From Algoriphagus hitonicola (lineage in GTDB: Bacteria > Bacteroidota > Bacteroidia > Cytophagales > Cyclobacteriaceae), in assembly GCF_900113375.1 (NCBI RefSeq), contig NZ_FOPC01000005.1, positions 62,001 to 126,000 of the forward strand: a DNA stretch of 64,000 nt, written 5' to 3'. This document shows, piece by piece, positions 60,794 through 64,000 of this stretch. The notes under the pieces were generated by a model that saw nothing but the letters and a program-made list of their open reading frames with translations, did no database searches and was not told the origin of the DNA. The translations under genes and the position numbers were made by a program. Positions within the stretch are counted from its first letter, which is position 1. Each line of letters begins with the position of its first letter.

Positions 60794-62179
60794 ATGTTGA
60801 AACAAATTGCCTTTGGATTGTTTTTGCTTGCCATTCCATTTCAGAATTATGGGCAGGATTCACCAAACGTCATAATTATATTTGTTGATGACCTTGGGTA
60901 CGGGGATCTAGGAGCGTTTGGACATCCAACTATAAATACCCCCAACATAGATAAATTAGCTTACGATGGGGTAAAACTCACTCAGTTTTATTCAACTTCT
61001 CCAGTTTGCTCTCCTAGCAGAGCTGCACTTTTGACTGGGAAATATCCGATAAAAACAGGGATTTATGGCAAAAGAGGTGTGTTCTTTCCTGATTCTGATA
61101 AAGGGCTGTCCAGTGAGGAAATGACAATTTCCAGTTTCTTAAAGGATAGCGGATATCAAACTGCCTGTATAGGCAAGTGGCATTTAGGCCATTTACCCGA
61201 ATACCTTCCCAACTCCCATGGATTTGATTACTATTTTGGAATACCTTATTCCAATGATTTAAGTCCGGCCACGAGTGATTGGGTGGGAGTGACAGATTTT
61301 CCACCTACACCTTTGATGGAAAATTTTGAAATTATTGAAAGAGAACCGGATCAGCGCTGGCTTACCAAAAGATATACCGAAAAATCTATCGAGTTTATCG
61401 AAAAAAATAAGGATAAAAAGTTTTTTCTGTATCTCGCACACACTTTCCCTCATGTCCCGTTATTCACTTCCCCCAAATTTGAGAATAAGTCTCCAAGAGG
61501 GCTGTATGGAGATGTAGTGGAAGAATTGGATTGGAGTGTTGGTGAGGTTATGAAAACACTTCACCGTTTGGGAATCAAGGATAATACTTTAGTGATTTTT
61601 ACAAGTGATAATGGACCTTGGTTAACCCAAAGACTGAATTCGGGTGATCCTGGAATTTTCAGGAATGGAAAGGGGACTCTTTGGGAAGGAGGAGTTCGGG
61701 TTCCCGGGATTATCCATTTTCCTAAGGTCTTAAAACCTAAGACGGTGAATAATAAATTCTACTCCACATTGGATGTTTTGCCTTCGATTATTTCTTTGGT
61801 CGACCCTGAAAGATCCCTGCCCCAAGACTTAGATGGAAGTAATTTTTTGGATGAGTTAAATGATGAAAAAACTGTTCATGAAAAAGTGCTTTACTATTAC
61901 CATCAAGACCAACTATTTGCTATCAGAAGAGGTCCACTTAAGGCTCATTTTCGAAGCCATGACTCCATATACGGAGGCGATAGAAATTACAAAGAATATG
62001 ATCCACTGCTCCTTTTTAACATTGAACAGGATCCTGGAGAAAAATTCCCGCTTGAAAATTTAGATGATAATATTATTAAAGAGTTTAAGTCACTCTTTGC
62101 AAAGCAGGTGAAAAATGTAGTGCCCACTCAAAGTAAGATTGACAGTAAAATTAATGATAATCAAAATGAAGATTTATAG
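60794..62179 (+). CDS. Secreted sulfatase, formylglycine-dependent
   Basis: 461 residues from the ATG at 60794 (signal MLKQIAFGLFLLAIPFQ). Arylsulfatase A-type (S1 family) motifs: metal-binding FVDDLGYGDLG, the maturation site CSPSRAALLTG (Cys to formylglycine), GKWHLGH, and FTSDNGPW. It removes sulfate groups from a polysaccharide. The maturation enzyme is not in the window. The stop overlaps the start of the following beta-helix gene by 14 nt. Within the locus it indicates a sulfated substrate, probably of algal or animal origin. Confidence 0.92.
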   Translation: MLKQIAFGLFLLAIPFQNYGQDSPNVIIIFVDDLGYGDLGAFGHPTINTPNIDKLAYDGVKLTQFYSTSPVCSPSRAALLTGKYPIKTGIYGKRGVFFPDSDKGLSSEEMTISSFLKDSGYQTACIGKWHLGHLPEYLPNSHGFDYYFGIPYSNDLSPATSDWVGVTDFPPTPLMENFEIIEREPDQRWLTKRYTEKSIEFIEKNKDKKFFLYLAHTFPHVPLFTSPKFENKSPRGLYGDVVEELDWSVGEVMKTLHRLGIKDNTLVIFTSDNGPWLTQRLNSGDPGIFRNGKGTLWEGGVRVPGIIHFPKVLKPKTVNNKFYSTLDVLPSIISLVDPERSLPQDLDGSNFLDELNDEKTVHEKVLYYYHQDQLFAIRRGPLKAHFRSHDSIYGGDRNYKEYDPLLLFNIEQDPGEKFPLENLDDNIIKEFKSLFAKQVKNVVPTQSKIDSKINDNQNEDL

Positions 62180-64000
62180 ATCATGTAGTATAGTTTTTTT
62201 GATACTACTTTTTCCTATTACAGTACTTGGACAAATTGATTATCCATCTGGAAGTGTAGTAAATATTTTGAACTATGGAGCAAATTTAAATGATGGTAAA
62301 ACTGATGCCACAGAAGCAATAAACAAAGCCATTAGAGAACACGATCTAGACTTGTTTCAAAGAAAAATCATTTTCTTCCCTGAAGGCACTTATTTGCTTT
62401 CTTCTTCAATACATATCGACGCTATAAATCAAGAAAAATTAAATGGAAGTGGAAAATCTATAATATTTCAGGGAGCAGGAAAAAACCATACATATTTTAG
62501 ATTAAGGAATAAAACTTTCACTGATAAAGAAAATCCAAAACCGGTTATATCAACAACAGGTTCTGATTCAGTGGTAGAGGGATATACTAATATAGCATTC
62601 ATGACAAGTATCTTCGATCTAACAGTAGATATAGGTGAAAACAATCCCGGAGCTATAGGGATTAGATTCATTGCGAACAATCAGGGAGCTATTCGCGATG
62701 TTGATATAGTAACTTCAGATAAGGATAATTTAGGCTATACTGCTATAGACATGGAAAGAGCCAAGATTCCAGGTCCTGCTTTAATTAAAAATGTAAATAT
62801 CAAGGGTTTTGATTATGGTTTAAGGTTTGGGAGTCTCAATTATGGGATGACTCTTGAGGATGTTAAAATCAGGAATTACAAAATGGCTGGCATTTTCAAC
62901 GATGGCCATATTATAAGCGCCAGAAAATTGAAAACTGAGAATGGGAATGGACCTGCTATCATTAATAAGAACAAAGATGGTTTTTTAATATTTATAGATT
63001 CCGAATTCCAGGGGATTGGGCCATCGGGTATTGAAAACTGTGGTGTCCTGAATTTGATAAATGTGGCTTTCTCAGGTTTTGAAAAAATATCAGAAAATAT
63101 CTACGTAGAAGGAAACTTTATTAAAGAGTTTTCATCACACGATGTAAATAAAATTGGTGATTTTAACCAGAAAAATTTCAAGATTCTGGAAACGCCTGAA
63201 GTGATTAGGTCTAATATAAGAAATTGGGTAAATGTATTGGAATTTGGGTATGAGTCAGGAGGAGATGATGCGGGTCCGGCTATCCAAAAAGCAATAGAGT
63301 TTATGAATGAACCCGGGAATTCTGAAATGAATGTTTTGTTTTTCCCATGGGCTGAATACAAAATAGAGACACCAGTCAAAGTTTATGGAAATGTCCTGAA
63401 AATAGACGGGAATTTCGCATCATTTTTTTCTTCAGAAGAAAAGGATTTGGAGGAAAGCGCCATGTTTGCCATTGAATCAACACATTACCCCGAACTTTTT
63501 ATTGAAAGATTCAGTGTTGTTCCACAAAACAGGAGGAAAATGTTCCCGGTTTTTTCTAACTCCAGTGATAAGGATCTAGTATTAAGACATATTTACATTG
63601 GCCACGGTAAAGCGTATGAAAATAATAATGCAAGTGGTACCCTGTTTATAGAGGATGTATGTGCTCTTAGCCAGGTGTATTACACTAAAGTAGAGGATCC
63701 TTTTGAAGAAGCTCAACCTCAATTTGAATTTGGAAATCAAACTGTTTTTGCCAGACAATTAGACACTGAACAGAGATATACTCATCTTCAATCAGACGGG
63801 GGTAATCTCTGGATTTTGGGCATAAAAACTGAAGAGCCGGGAGTTGTTATTGAGGCTAAAAATGGAGCTAATGTATGGTTATATGGGGGTACAATACTTC
63901 CTTCCTTCAAAGATATTGGCGATCCTATTTTTAAGATTAGTAATTCGGATGCCACAGTGTTTGCAGTGGAGCATATAATTAAACCCAAATACGAAGTTTT
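62166..64000 (+). CDS. Pectate-lyase-like right-handed beta-helix protein (3' end outside the window)
   Basis: The frame from the ATG at 62166 is open to the window end (611 codons). It has a Sec signal (MKIYRSCSIVFLILLFPITV) and then the Pectate_lyase_3 start pattern VVNILNYGANLNDGKTDATE with FFPEGTYLLSSSI. A second similar start appears at about residue 355 (WVNVLEFGYESGGDDAGPAI, FFPWAEYKI), so the protein contains two beta-helix domain beginnings. Such proteins are lyases or glycoside hydrolases; the class cannot be fixed without the C-terminus. Overlap with the sulfatase gene indicates coupled translation and a joint role in glycan breakdown. Confidence 0.82.
   Translation, partial: MKIYRSCSIVFLILLFPITVLGQIDYPSGSVVNILNYGANLNDGKTDATEAINKAIREHDLDLFQRKIIFFPEGTYLLSSSIHIDAINQEKLNGSGKSIIFQGAGKNHTYFRLRNKTFTDKENPKPVISTTGSDSVVEGYTNIAFMTSIFDLTVDIGENNPGAIGIRFIANNQGAIRDVDIVTSDKDNLGYTAIDMERAKIPGPALIKNVNIKGFDYGLRFGSLNYGMTLEDVKIRNYKMAGIFNDGHIISARKLKTENGNGPAIINKNKDGFLIFIDSEFQGIGPSGIENCGVLNLINVAFSGFEKISENIYVEGNFIKEFSSHDVNKIGDFNQKNFKILETPEVIRSNIRNWVNVLEFGYESGGDDAGPAIQKAIEFMNEPGNSEMNVLFFPWAEYKIETPVKVYGNVLKIDGNFASFFSSEEKDLEESAMFAIESTHYPELFIERFSVVPQNRRKMFPVFSNSSDKDLVLRHIYIGHGKAYENNNASGTLFIEDVCALSQVYYTKVEDPFEEAQPQFEFGNQTVFARQLDTEQRYTHLQSDGGNLWILGIKTEEPGVVIEAKNGANVWLYGGTILPSFKDIGDPIFKISNSDATVFAVEHIIKPKYEV

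Overview
The window looks like a chromosome segment of a Bacteroidota bacterium, most likely a Cytophagales member of the Algoriphagus/Cyclobacteriaceae type. The evidence is two SusC/SusD pairs, an ECF sigma/FecR/SusC cassette, GSCFA, DUF1573, DUF4260 and DCC-type proteins, a DOT-like tyrosine recombinase, and promoters of the Bacteroidota form TTTG-N19/20-TAnnTTTG (clear examples at 12145, 13379 and 41074). Genus level is inference. The sulfatase-bearing polysaccharide locus and the membrane pyrophosphatase would fit a marine or saline habitat, but that is also inference.

Layout. 1-12100: a secretome- and membrane-rich stretch (flavin reductase, TIM-barrel lipoprotein, a small Cys-containing secreted peptide operon at 2125-3953, a four-gene membrane/regulator operon, an esterase, a DCC thiol protein, a phosphoesterase and an amidohydrolase). 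12190-13260: a MazEF-like toxin-antitoxin pair next to DUF2442 and a broken DUF4160 gene. 13379-15389: the aguB-aguA operon converting agmatine to putrescine. 15390-23500: an accessory region. It holds (i) a double-glycine leader peptide, a CarboxypepD-domain protein, a membrane protein, a TlpA-like thiol protein and a C39-peptidase ABC exporter, and (ii) a second Cys-rich secreted peptide with a beta-propeller lipoprotein and a thiol lipoprotein. Each part is preceded by a diverged copy of the aguA 3' end plus about 0.5-0.6 kb of upstream DNA. 23786-33800: housekeeping and envelope genes (priA, YyaL-like, GSCFA, DUF1801, S9 peptidase, a decayed YhcG/DUF1016 gene, PBP4-like). 33862-38382: a SusD/SusC pair. 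38820-50280: membrane pyrophosphatase, GAF protein, phosphoesterase/beta-barrel fusion, SdiA-regulated-like lipoprotein, HD-PycTM protein and a class A beta-lactamase-fold protein. 50327-51393: three small proteins. 51484-64000: tRNA-Pro(GGG), tyrosine recombinase, a radC remnant, then ECF sigma, FecR, SusC with STN domain, SusD, sulfatase and a beta-helix pectate-lyase-like protein that runs off the window. This reads as an integrated island carrying a sulfated-polysaccharide utilisation locus.

The most unusual region is 15315-23500. The aguA fragment at 20828-20902 differs from the intact gene by nine third-position changes and no amino-acid change in 24 codons. It therefore probably diverged as part of a working gene in another lineage and arrived by recombination, rather than by duplication in place. 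Base composition also switches inside the thiol-protein gene at 18105-18635: AT-rich peptide and accessory genes are joined to a GC-richer exporter gene. Three small-peptide genes (2125, 15889, 21515) each have a hairpin just downstream and before the next gene, so each peptide is probably transcribed in excess over its partners. Together these look like exchangeable secreted-peptide cassettes at a recombination hot spot behind aguA.
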